Shown: positions 18,424 through 27,689 of the stretch, one piece after another
Layout of the letters: each line of letters opens with the position of its first letter
Numbering within the stretch: the stretch's first letter is position 1
Assembly (NCBI GenBank): GCA_040007035.1
Contig: JBDTVU010000003.1
Coordinates: 1 to 64,000 of the forward strand
Direction of reading: 5' to 3'
DNA: 64,000 nucleotides
DNA from: CAIWHR01 sp040007035
Lineage (GTDB): Bacteria; Pseudomonadota; Gammaproteobacteria; Burkholderiales; Casimicrobiaceae
The notes under the pieces: generated by a model
Databases searched by the model: none
The model's input: only the letters and a program-made list of their open reading frames with translations
Told to the model about the DNA's origin: nothing
Position numbers and translations under genes: made by a program

Positions 18424-18552
18424 CGGCACCGCCCGGGGTAGCGTCGATGTCGACGGCGGTCAAGATCGCGCCGGCGCCGGTCTCCCGCATGTCCGCGTCG
18501 AGCGCAGCGGCCGATGGCGCGCGCCGCGGCGGCCCGGCGCTGGCGGAACCAC

Positions 18553-18558
18553 TATAAT
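18553..18558 (+). promoter_or_regulatory. -10 element TATAAT
   Basis: A perfect TATAAT inside otherwise GC-rich sequence, 25 bp before the ATG at 18583. The -35 region about 17 bp upstream is not conserved, so a strong extended or activator-assisted promoter is likely. It would give a very short leader that contains the GGAG ribosome site. Confidence 0.6.
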
Positions 18559-18582
18559 TGCGCATCATCTTCGGAGAAAGTC

Positions 18583-18978
18583 ATGAATCGATTCGTGTTC
18601 GCTGTCGGGCTCGTCGCCGTCGTTGCCGGCGCGTCGTCGGCCGTTGCCGTCAATCCCCTCAACGCCGGCGTCACCCCCTCGACCGGCGCCGAGCCGGCGG
18701 CCGCCGTCAACTACAAGACGCTGATGACCCCGCGCGAGCGGACCGCCTTCCGTCAAGTCATGCGCACTTCGGCTACCGTCGACGATTGCACCGCCTATGT
18801 CCGCGACTGGCAGACGAAGCTCGACGCACGGGCGAAGGAGAAGGGTGTCGCTTCGGTGAACATGCCGAAGACCGACGCGTGCGAGCGCAAGTCGACAGCC
18901 GCCAAGGCCGACCCGGCCGCGAAGCCGGCCGCTCCGGCAACCCCCGCGACGCCTGCAGCGCCCGCCGCCGGGAAATAG
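18583..18978 (+). CDS. Small exported protein with Ala/Pro-rich tail, unknown
   Basis: 131 aa. Signal peptide MNRFVFAVGLVAVVAGASSAVA, then a short folded part (about 30-105) with LMTPRERTAFRQVMRTSATVDDCTAYV and a second Cys at DACER; the two Cys could pair in the periplasm. The C-terminal roughly 25 residues are Ala/Pro/Lys repeats (AKPAAPATPATPAAPAAGK). GGAGAAAG precedes the ATG and a TATAAT box lies just upstream, so it is probably well expressed. The family is not recognised. Confidence 0.75.
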   Translation: MNRFVFAVGLVAVVAGASSAVAVNPLNAGVTPSTGAEPAAAVNYKTLMTPRERTAFRQVMRTSATVDDCTAYVRDWQTKLDARAKEKGVASVNMPKTDACERKSTAAKADPAAKPAAPATPATPAAPAAGK

Positions 18979-19051
18979 CCGGCGGTCGCAATGCCCGCGC
19001 CGGGCGCGCCGCGATCAGGCGGCCCGCGCGGCGCGCGGGCCGTCCGCCCCG

Positions 19052-20503
19052 TCAGCGCAGCATCAGGTTGTACGGCACGCCGACGACCAGCAGCACGACG
19101 ATGAAGATCACGCCGAAGATCGCGCCGAGCCGCCAGTAGTCCTTGCCCGGGATGTAGCCGCTTCCGTAATAGACCGGGCTCGGGCCCGTCGCGTACGGCG
19201 TCAGCACGCCCATGATGCCGAGCGTCATCAGCAGCAGCACCGAGAACAGCGGCATGTCGATGCCGGGGACCGTCCCGCCGACGGCGAGCATCACCGGCAG
19301 CAGCGCGGTGACGTGCGCCGTGATGCTGGCGAACAGGTAGTGGGTGAAGAAGAACACCACGACCAGCGCCACCATCGCCGTCATCGGCGAGAATCCGCCC
19401 ATCTGCGCGGCGACCAGGTCGGCGAACCACTTGACGAAGCCGACCCTGTTGAGGCCGTCGGCGAGCGCGACCAGCGTCGCGAACCACGCCAGCGTGTTCC
19501 ACGCCTGCCTGTTCGACAGCATGTCGTCCCAGGTGACGATGCCGGTCACCAGCATCAGGCAGACGACGATCAGCGCGGCGGTGGTCGCGTTGACCCACGA
19601 CTCGCCGAAGATCCACATCGCCAGCGCGATGACGACGAGCAGCGCCAGCGTGATCTCGCGATGGCTGATCCGGCCCAGCTTGTCGAGCTCCTTGGCCGCC
19701 CACGCCGGGACCTCGCTGCTTTCCTTCACCTCGGGCGGGTAGATCCAGTAGACGAGCAGCGGCAGCAGCAGGATCAGCACGATGCCGACCGGCGCAAACG
19801 CGATCGCCCACGTCGCCCACGAGACGTCGACCTTGGCGATCTTCCTCACCATCTCGGTGGCGAGCAGGTTCGGCGCCAGTGCGGTGACGAACATCGAACT
19901 CGTCACGCAGGTGGCGGCGATCGCCGTCCACATCAGGTAGCCGCCGATGCGCCGCGACGACGGGTCGTTCGGCAACGACTGGAACAGCGGCGGCAGGTTC
20001 TTGATCACCGGATAGATCGTGCCGGCGGAACGCGCGGTGTTCGACGGCGTGAATGGCGACAGGATGACGTCGGCGAACGTGATCGCGTAGCCGAGGGTCA
20101 GCGTCCGCCGGCCCAGCGCCTTGACCAGCACGAGCGAGATCCGCTTGCCGAGGCCGGTCTTGTCGTAGCCCAGCGCGAACATGAACGCGGCGAAGATGAG
20201 CCAGACCACGGTGTTCGAGAATCCGGACAGCGCCCACGCGATGGCCGCGTTGGCCGGCTTGAACCCCGGCTTGGCGAGCTCCTCGGCGCCGAAGAGCACC
20301 CACGGCGAAAGCAGCGTCGCCAGCGTGATGCCGATGAGCCCGACTGCCGCGCCGGGCAACGGCTCCACCATCAGCGCAACGATGACGCCCGCGAAGATCG
20401 CGAAGAAGTACCACGCGTGCGGCGCGAGTCCGGCGGGCGCCGGGATGATGGCGATGACCACAGCCACCGCGAGAGGAGCGACCGCTTTCCAGGAGATGGC
20501 CAT
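19052..20503 (-). CDS. DASS-family sodium/dicarboxylate (anion) symporter
   Basis: 483 aa, about 12 membrane helices. Family marks: an N-terminal GLAPHAWYFFAIFAGVI helix, the first SNT-type motif with SPFTPSNTARSAGTIYPV, and the later FFTHYLFASITAHVTALLPVML helix pair with GVLTPYATGPSPVYYGSG. This is the bacterial DIT1/SLC13 group that carries C4-dicarboxylates, citrate or tartrate. It lies downstream of aspA-dcu on the same strand but 260 bp away with its own Fnr-like box (20580-20593), so it is probably a separate unit of the same regulon. Confidence 0.9.
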   Translation of the reverse strand: MAISWKAVAPLAVAVVIAIIPAPAGLAPHAWYFFAIFAGVIVALMVEPLPGAAVGLIGITLATLLSPWVLFGAEELAKPGFKPANAAIAWALSGFSNTVVWLIFAAFMFALGYDKTGLGKRISLVLVKALGRRTLTLGYAITFADVILSPFTPSNTARSAGTIYPVIKNLPPLFQSLPNDPSSRRIGGYLMWTAIAATCVTSSMFVTALAPNLLATEMVRKIAKVDVSWATWAIAFAPVGIVLILLLPLLVYWIYPPEVKESSEVPAWAAKELDKLGRISHREITLALLVVIALAMWIFGESWVNATTAALIVVCLMLVTGIVTWDDMLSNRQAWNTLAWFATLVALADGLNRVGFVKWFADLVAAQMGGFSPMTAMVALVVVFFFTHYLFASITAHVTALLPVMLAVGGTVPGIDMPLFSVLLLMTLGIMGVLTPYATGPSPVYYGSGYIPGKDYWRLGAIFGVIFIVVLLVVGVPYNLMLR

Positions 20504-20579
20504 GACCGGGCCCTTTCTGCACGCACCGCGAATGGCGGCGCTTCAACTGATCATTTTCCCCCGGCGAGAGACGGCGACG

Positions 20580-20593
20580 TTGACGCGGCTCAA
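20580..20593 (-). promoter_or_regulatory. Fnr/Dnr-type box before the DASS transporter
   Basis: TTGAC-GCGG-CTCAA: four of five bases of each arm are symmetric, and its flank ATGCGCG is shared with the frdC box. The centre is 83 bp before the ATG. On the minus strand an AATGAT -10-like element (20550-20555) lies at the spacing expected for a class II activator site (box centre near -43). Confidence 0.55.
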
Positions 20594-20667
20594 TGCGCGT
20601 CGCGGGCGGGCATCGCCGCTGCGACACGCCGTCGCGGGGCCGCCGACGAAGCCGGCGGGCCGAAGCG

Positions 20668-20698
20668 AAGCGGACGGGCGCGATGCCCGTCCGCCTTC
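20668..20698 (-). terminator. Hairpin downstream of the dcu gene
   Basis: A 9-10 bp perfect stem (CGGACGGGC / GCCCGTCCG) with a 5-base loop, about 65 nt after the stop of the C4-dicarboxylate carrier. On the minus strand there is no good T run after it, so it may be a weak terminator or an mRNA-stabilising structure. The rest of 20504-20762 holds only the Fnr-like box and promoter of the DASS gene. Confidence 0.5.
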
Positions 20699-20762
20699 GT
20701 CCAACCCGTGCCGCACGAGGACGGCGAACGTGAATCCGGTCGCCGCCGTTCGCAGCGCGCCG

Positions 20763-22088
20763 TCAGAACAGCATCCGGGCGATCGCGAGCCCAGTGATGA
20801 CCGCCACCGCGGTGGCGACGATCCCGGGGATCATGAACGAGTGGTTGATCACGTACTTGCCGATCTTCGTCGTCCCGGACAGGTCGAAGTTGATCGCCGC
20901 GATCAGCGAGCCGTAGGTCGGGATGAAGAAGTAGCCGTTGACCGACGGGAACATCGCGATCAGGAACTGCGGCGGGATGCCGAGTGCGATGCCGAGCGGC
21001 ATCAACGCGCGGGTCGTCGCTGCCTGGCTGTACAGCAGCACCGACGCGAAGAACAGGCCGAAGGCGAACGTCCACGGCGCGACCTTCGCCCAGTCGCCGA
21101 TCGCCGGCACGATCACGTCCTTGTGCGCGGCGATGAAGCTGTCGCCGAGCCATGCGAGGCCGAAGATGCCGATCACCGCGACAACGCCCGCGCGCAGCGT
21201 CGGCGTCTTGGGCACCTCGTCGACGATGATTTTGGTCACCACCAGCATGATCGCCGCGACCGACATCATCACGATCTCGATCACGATCGGCATTGCCAAC
21301 GCGCTCTTCGCGCCGGGCAGCGTGCGCAGGGCGGGGAAGAAACCGAACAGCACGACCAGCGCGACGCCGGTCAGGAACACGAACGCCGACGCCTTCGCCG
21401 CGGGCTTCAACGGCCTGCGGTCGGAGTCAACCGCAGGCGCCGGGATCGCGCCGGCCGCGAGCCGCGCCTGGTACTCCGGATCGTCCTTCAGGTCCTTGCC
21501 GATGAACATCGAGACGATCGCCGCGGCGACGACACCCGTCAGCGTCGCCGGCACGCACACCATCAGGATCTCCGGCAGCCCCCACTGCGTCAGGCCCTTC
21601 TCGGAAAACAGGCCGATCATCGCCGCGGTGGCCGCGGCGACCGGGCTGGCCGTGATCGCCTGTTGCGACGCGATCGTCGCCACGGCCATCGGCCGCTCAG
21701 GCCGGATGCCGTTGCGGTGCGCGGTCTCGTAGATCACCGGCAGCAGCGGGTAGACGATGTGCCCGGTGCCCGCGAGGAACGTGAACGTCCACGTGGTGAG
21801 CGGCGCGACGATCGTCACGTACTTCGGGTTGGCGCGGATGATGCGCTCGGCGATGCGGACCAGGAAGTCGATGCCGCCCGCCGCATCCATCACCGACGCG
21901 GCCATGATGACCGCGAGGATGATCAGCATCACGTCGACCGGCGGCGAGGTCGGGTTGACACCGAAGGCGACGACCAGCACCAGCAGGCCGACGGCACCCC
22001 ACAGGCCAAGGCCGACACCGGACGAGCGCGCGCCCATCCATATCGCCGCCAGCACGACGACGAATTGCAGAACGATTGTCAATGACAT
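20763..22088 (-). CDS. Anaerobic C4-dicarboxylate carrier (Dcu family)
   Basis: 441 aa, 10-12 membrane helices, DcuA/DcuB family: GVNPTSPPVDVMLIILAVIMAASVMDAAGGIDFLV near the N-terminus, TFTFLAGTGHIVYPLLPVIYE, ASQQAITASPVAAATAAM and a C-terminal FFIPTYGSLIAAINFD stretch are all family marks. These carriers exchange external fumarate, malate or aspartate for internal succinate during fumarate respiration. It follows aspA by 35 bp on the same strand with a GGAGAG ribosome site, so it is co-transcribed with aspartase. DcuA and DcuB cannot be told apart by eye. Confidence 0.92.
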   Translation of the reverse strand: MSLTIVLQFVVVLAAIWMGARSSGVGLGLWGAVGLLVLVVAFGVNPTSPPVDVMLIILAVIMAASVMDAAGGIDFLVRIAERIIRANPKYVTIVAPLTTWTFTFLAGTGHIVYPLLPVIYETAHRNGIRPERPMAVATIASQQAITASPVAAATAAMIGLFSEKGLTQWGLPEILMVCVPATLTGVVAAAIVSMFIGKDLKDDPEYQARLAAGAIPAPAVDSDRRPLKPAAKASAFVFLTGVALVVLFGFFPALRTLPGAKSALAMPIVIEIVMMSVAAIMLVVTKIIVDEVPKTPTLRAGVVAVIGIFGLAWLGDSFIAAHKDVIVPAIGDWAKVAPWTFAFGLFFASVLLYSQAATTRALMPLGIALGIPPQFLIAMFPSVNGYFFIPTYGSLIAAINFDLSGTTKIGKYVINHSFMIPGIVATAVAVITGLAIARMLF

Positions 22089-22123
22089 GTTTCTCTCTCC
22101 CCGGGGCAGGTGCCCCTTCTACG

Positions 22124-23527
<1,404 letters not shown>

Positions 23528-23618
23528 GGGTGGCTCCTCGGTGGGTCAGGCCGCGCGGCGATGCGCGCGGCGCAGCGGCCGGCAGAACGCGTCGACCGAA
23601 GGCGACGGAATGCAGACG

Positions 23619-23659
23619 ATTATCCGCAGTGCCGCGCGGCGTCTCTTGACGGCCGTCAA
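23619..23659 (-). promoter_or_regulatory. Class II Fnr-type promoter of aspA-dcu
   Basis: A perfect palindrome TTGAC-GGCC-GTCAA (23646-23659) lies with its centre about 41 bp before a start site predicted from a GATAAT -10 element (23619-23624, five of six consensus bases). Both read on the minus strand toward aspA, 120 bp away. The spacing is what class II Fnr/Crp activators use. Confidence 0.7.
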
Positions 23660-23706
23660 CGGCACGGTCGCCTGCGGGTGCGACACAGTGCCGCGCCGAA
23701 AGCGAC

Positions 23707-23738
23707 GAAGGCGCTGCCCGAACCCGGACAGCGCCTTC
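23707..23738 (-). terminator. Terminator-like hairpin after frdB
   Basis: A perfect 10-bp stem (GAAGGCGCTG / CAGCGCCTTC) with a 12-base loop, 28 nt after the frdB stop. No long T run follows. It separates the frd operon from the aspA promoter. Confidence 0.65.
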
Positions 23739-23766
23739 GCTGCAGACTGCGCGCGGTGTCGCGCCG

Positions 23767-24552
23767 CTACCAGCCCATCTTCACCATCTTGCGTCGCATG
23801 AACGCGATCTGCGTGGCGAGCGGAAGCTCCTTCGGGCAGACGTCGTGGCACGCCAGCAGCGACATGCAGCCGAACACGCCGTCGTCGTCGCCGATGACGT
23901 CGTAGTAGTCGGCGTCGGTGCGCGTGTCGCGCGGATCGAGCCGGAACCGCGCGATGCGGTTGAGGCCGACGGCGCCGACGAAGTCCTCCCGCATCCGCGC
24001 GGTGCCGCAGGCGGCCACGCAGCAGCCGCACTCGATGCAGCGGTCGAGCTCGTAGATGCTGTCGGCGAGATCGGGATCCATCCGTTCCTCGATCCGCGTG
24101 AGGTCGGGGTTCGGGTCCTTCATGTGCAGCCAGCCGTGCAGCCGCTCGCTCATCCCGCGCATCCACTTGCCGGTGTTGACCGACAGGTCGCCGATCAGCT
24201 CGAAGAACGGCAACGGCGCCAGCGTGATCTCGGCGGGCAGGTTCTTGGTCAGCGTCCGGCAGGCGAGCGTGGGTCGCCCGTTGATGACCATCGCGCAACT
24301 GCCGCAGATCCCGGCCCGGCAGACGAAGTCGAACTGCAGCGACGCGTCCTGCTTCTCCCGGATCTCGTTCAGCGCGATGAACAGCGTCATCCCGTCGGCT
24401 TCCTCGAGGTCGTAGGTCTGCATCCGCGGCACACTCTGCGGATCGTGCGGGTTGTGCCGCAGCACGGTGATCTTCAGCGCGCGGCGCGCGGCGCCGTTGT
24501 TGCGGCCGCCGTTGGCTGCAGGGTGGATCTTGATGACGGCAGCGTCGCTCAT
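23767..24552 (-). CDS. frdB: Fumarate reductase iron-sulfur subunit
   Basis: 261 aa. Carries electrons from the haem subunit to the flavoprotein. The N-terminal plant-type [2Fe-2S] domain has CRAGICGSCAM followed by a further Cys in LACRTL. The C-terminal domain has CIECGCCVAAC and the CMSLLACHDVCPK cluster region for [4Fe-4S] and [3Fe-4S]. It has a 20-residue N-terminal extension rich in Asn/Arg. Its ATG overlaps the frdA stop (ATGA). Third gene of frdCAB. Confidence 0.94.
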   Translation of the reverse strand: MSDAAVIKIHPAANGGRNNGAARRALKITVLRHNPHDPQSVPRMQTYDLEEADGMTLFIALNEIREKQDASLQFDFVCRAGICGSCAMVINGRPTLACRTLTKNLPAEITLAPLPFFELIGDLSVNTGKWMRGMSERLHGWLHMKDPNPDLTRIEERMDPDLADSIYELDRCIECGCCVAACGTARMREDFVGAVGLNRIARFRLDPRDTRTDADYYDVIGDDDGVFGCMSLLACHDVCPKELPLATQIAFMRRKMVKMGW

Positions 24553-26540
24553 TTGGCAGCCTCGAACGGTTCGTCGATGCGCTCGTTGCGACCGCGGAGA
24601 CGCTCGGGCAGCAGCGAGTCGTACGGCATCAGCGCGTCCTGCACGGCGAAGCGGGACGCGTCGGCCATCTTCTGCTTTAACGCCTCGACCTCGGCGGCGC
24701 GCGCCGGCGTGTCCGGATGGTCGACGTAATCCTTCGCGCCGTAGCCGCGCCAGCCCGGCGGCAGCTCCATCTTCCCGACGTCCAGCGCCTCCCACGCGAG
24801 CGTGGGCAGCGTGTCGGATTCGCTCTTCCACGTCGCCAGCGTCCGCTTCAGCCATTCGGCGTCATTGCGGCGGGGGAAGTCCTGCCGGAAGTGGGCGCCG
24901 CGGCTTTCGGTGCGCGTCAGCGCGCCGTGGGCGACGGTGAGCGCGAGCTTCAGCATCTTCTGCACGCGGTACGCGGTGACGAGCTCGGGATTCGCGCCGC
25001 CGGCCTTGTACTTCAGCCCGATGTTGCGGCTCCGGACCAGAAGCTGCTGCAGCTCGTCGACGGCCACCGCGAGATCCTCGCCGCGACGGAAGATGCCGAC
25101 CTTCGCCGTCATGATCTCCTGCATCGCCGCCTTGATCGCCGCGGCGTCCTCGGTCCCCCGGCCGTCGATCAGCCCGGACAAGTGCGCCTGCTCGCGGCGC
25201 AGGAACTGCTGGACGAGTGAGGTCGGGATGTCGACGTCGTTTTCCATGCGGTCGCAGAAATCGGCGACGTATTCGCCGACGATCATCCCGGCGACGACGG
25301 TTTCGGCGACGGAATTGCCGCCCAGCCGGTTGAAGCCGTGCATGTCCCAGCACGCGGTCTCGCCGGCGGCGAACAGGCCCTTCAGCGTCGGGCTCTGGCC
25401 GGTGTGATCGGTGCGGATGCCGCCCATCGTGTAGTGCTGCGCCGGCCGCACCGGGATCCAGTCCTTGATCGGGTCGACGCCAAGAAAGTGGTGGCAGATC
25501 TCCCACACTTCGCGCAGGTTGTGCTTGATGTGCTTCTCGCCCAGCAGCGTGATGTCGAGCCAGAGGTGCTCGCCGAAGCGGTTTTTCGCTCCCTTGCCTT
25601 TGAAGATGTGCTCCTCCATCCGCCGGCTGACGACGTCGCGCGAGGCGAGCTCCTTCTTCTCCGGCTCGTAGTCCGGCATGAAGCGGTGGCCGTCGACGTC
25701 CTTCAGCAGGCCGCCGTCGCCGCGGCAACCCTCGGTGACGAGGATCCCCGCCGGGAAGATGCCGGTCGGGTGGAACTGGATCGCTTCCATGTTGCCGAGC
25801 GCGGCGACGCCGGTCTCGAGCGCGATCGCGCTGCCGATGCCTTCGCAGATCACCGCGTTGGTCGTCACCCGGTACAGCCGCCCGGCGCCGCCGCTCGCGA
25901 CCGCGGTGGCCTTGGCGACGTATGCGGACAGCTCGCCGGTGATGAGGTCGCGGACGATCGCGCCGTAGCAGCGGCCAGCGTCGTGGATCAACGCGATCGC
26001 CTCGGTGCGCTCGTGCACGGGAATGGCCGCCCCGATCGCCTGGTCGCTCATCGTCTGCAGCATCGCGTGTCCGGTGCCGTCGGAGACGTAGCAGGTGCGC
26101 CACTTCTTGGTGCCGCCGAAGTCGCGCTGCGCGACCGTCCCGTGCGCCTCGTCGCGCTCGGTGATCGTGACCTTCTGGCTGTTGATGATGACGTCGCGGT
26201 CGCCCTTGCGCACGCGGCTCCACGGCAGGCCCCACGCGGCGAGCTCGCGCACCGCTTTCGGCGCGGTGTTGACGAACATCCGCACGACCCGCTGGTCGGC
26301 GCCCCAGTCGCTGCCGCGGACGGTGTCCTCGAAATGGACGTCCTCGTTGTCGCCCTGCCCTTTGATCACGTTGCCGAGCGAGGCCTGCATGCCGCCCTGC
26401 GCCGCCGCCGAGTGCGAGCGCTTCGGCGGCACCAGCGACAGGATGACGACGTCGTGGCCGCGGCGCCTGGCTCCGATCGCCACGCGCAATCCGGCGAGCC
26501 CGCCGCCGATGACGAGGACGTCGGTGTAGACGATCTTCAT
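24549..26540 (-). CDS. frdA: Fumarate reductase flavoprotein subunit
   Basis: 663 aa, close to the Wolinella enzyme. Reduces fumarate to succinate on the cytoplasmic side. FAD-binding GGGLAGLRVA is at 12-21. His43 in RSHSAAAQGGM sits where the covalent FAD bond forms. The substrate motif IQFHPTG and the capping-domain Arg region (GGNSVAETVVAG nearby) are intact. The start at 26540 overlaps the frdC stop, and its stop overlaps the frdB start, so the three are translationally coupled. The long spacing of the C-terminal domain (PPGWRGYGAKDY) is family-typical. The gene order C-A-B also matches epsilonproteobacterial operons. Confidence 0.95.
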   Translation of the reverse strand: MKIVYTDVLVIGGGLAGLRVAIGARRRGHDVVILSLVPPKRSHSAAAQGGMQASLGNVIKGQGDNEDVHFEDTVRGSDWGADQRVVRMFVNTAPKAVRELAAWGLPWSRVRKGDRDVIINSQKVTITERDEAHGTVAQRDFGGTKKWRTCYVSDGTGHAMLQTMSDQAIGAAIPVHERTEAIALIHDAGRCYGAIVRDLITGELSAYVAKATAVASGGAGRLYRVTTNAVICEGIGSAIALETGVAALGNMEAIQFHPTGIFPAGILVTEGCRGDGGLLKDVDGHRFMPDYEPEKKELASRDVVSRRMEEHIFKGKGAKNRFGEHLWLDITLLGEKHIKHNLREVWEICHHFLGVDPIKDWIPVRPAQHYTMGGIRTDHTGQSPTLKGLFAAGETACWDMHGFNRLGGNSVAETVVAGMIVGEYVADFCDRMENDVDIPTSLVQQFLRREQAHLSGLIDGRGTEDAAAIKAAMQEIMTAKVGIFRRGEDLAVAVDELQQLLVRSRNIGLKYKAGGANPELVTAYRVQKMLKLALTVAHGALTRTESRGAHFRQDFPRRNDAEWLKRTLATWKSESDTLPTLAWEALDVGKMELPPGWRGYGAKDYVDHPDTPARAAEVEALKQKMADASRFAVQDALMPYDSLLPERLRGRNERIDEPFEAAK

Positions 26541-27316
26541 TTTCCGCCCCCCGTGGCGCCGGTGGCGGCCGTCGGCACGTACGGCTGGCCGTAGTTCGGC
26601 GCGTGCTCGATGCCGATCTTGATGTACGCGGCGAGCGTGGCGAAGCCCAGCACGAGGAAGAACACGGTGATGGCCCACTTCAGCGTCTTCAGCCGCTTGC
26701 GCGTTGCGTTCGGGTCGGCGCCGCCGAACCACTGCCACTTCACCGCCAGCCGGTAGAGCCCGATGCCGCCGTGGAGCTCGACGGCGAGCAGCAGCAGGAT
26801 GTACAGCGGCCAGTAGCGGTCGCTCCACACCCGGTCGGCCGACTCGAACGGGCCGATCAGGTGCGGCCGCGTCAGCATCACGTACAGGTGCACGGTGGCG
26901 AGGAAGAACAGCGCGAACCCGGTGAACACCTGCCAGAACCAAAGCGTCGTGTCCTCGTGCCGCATCATCTTCATGTGGCCATGGAACAGTTTGTACTGCG
27001 ACCAGTTGCTCGGGAACTTGCGCGCCGCGAGCATCGCGTGCAGCACGATCAGCGCGATCACCGCCGCGACCACGACGGACACGATTCCCGGATACGACCG
27101 ACCGAACACGAAGTAGCCTTCGAACGTCTTGGTGACCGTCCACATCGCGTCGTTGCTGATCAGGATCGTCGACACGAAGAACATGTGGCCCCACATGAAC
27201 AGCGCGAGCAGCAGGCCCGAAGCGCTTTGCAGCCAGTCGAGGCGCGCCGGCCAGCGGCTCTTGGCTCCCGCATCGGCAAGCCCGACGCCGGCGATGATCG
27301 CGTTGCGGATGGCCAT
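26537..27316 (-). CDS. frdC: Di-haem cytochrome b subunit of quinol:fumarate reductase (Wolinella type)
   Basis: 259 aa with five membrane helices. From the ATG at 27316, which follows GGAGG, His residues fall at 44, 93, 143 and 182. These are the same positions as the four haem b ligands known in the W. succinogenes subunit. Glu66 and Glu180, the quinol-oxidation and E-pathway residues there, are also at the same numbers. This is a two-haem, type B subunit, unlike the haem-less FrdCD of E. coli. The role is quinol oxidation in the inner membrane, feeding FrdB and FrdA. It probably uses a low-potential quinol, but the window shows no menaquinone genes. Confidence 0.93.
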   Translation of the reverse strand: MAIRNAIIAGVGLADAGAKSRWPARLDWLQSASGLLLALFMWGHMFFVSTILISNDAMWTVTKTFEGYFVFGRSYPGIVSVVVAAVIALIVLHAMLAARKFPSNWSQYKLFHGHMKMMRHEDTTLWFWQVFTGFALFFLATVHLYVMLTRPHLIGPFESADRVWSDRYWPLYILLLLAVELHGGIGLYRLAVKWQWFGGADPNATRKRLKTLKWAITVFFLVLGFATLAAYIKIGIEHAPNYGQPYVPTAATGATGGGK

Positions 27317-27401
27317 CTGATTCCTCCCTCGGTGCGGCGAACGGGCGGAACCCACGGGCGCGCAAGACGCACCCCGCCCCCCGGCTCCAGCGCTGCCTGC
27401 C

Positions 27402-27442
27402 AATATAGGCGCCGTCGAGTGCACGCCATTGACGTGCGTCAA
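27402..27442 (-). promoter_or_regulatory. Class II Fnr-type promoter of frdCAB
   Basis: An extended perfect palindrome, CATTGAC-GTGC-GTCAATG (27427-27444, core 27429-27442), with its centre about 41 bp before the start site predicted from a TATATT -10 element (27402-27407), read on the minus strand. The ATG of frdC is about 80 bp further. The whole gap 27317-27689 (373 bp) holds this promoter, a second box at 27500 and the leader of porA; no gene is seen in it. Confidence 0.75.
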
Positions 27443-27499
27443 TGCGCGTGGCGGTCACCGCCGAAAGGCCTCGGCATCACGTGGTTTCGGCAGAAGGCT

Positions 27500-27513
27500 T
27501 TGACCTCCGTCAA
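27500..27513. promoter_or_regulatory. Second Fnr-type box between frdC and porA
   Basis: Perfect palindrome TTGAC-CTCC-GTCAA followed by ATGGGC, resembling the ATGCGC flank of the frdC and DASS boxes. It lies 183 bp before the porA ATG, with no clear -10 at the ideal distance on the plus strand, and 71 bp upstream of the frd box. It could serve porA, help frd, or both. Confidence 0.5.
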
Positions 27514-27689
27514 TGGGCGTCCGGGCACCCGCGATGCAGCATGTCCGTCACGATCGGGCGCCGCGCCGTGGCGCGTGCGCAAACGTCGACACTAATACGG
27601 AGGATCACGCGTGTTCGAGCACCGGATGCACGGCCGCGCCGGTTGGCGCGTCGCTTGCGCCTCTGCACACGCGGCGCGCGGAGAGATCG

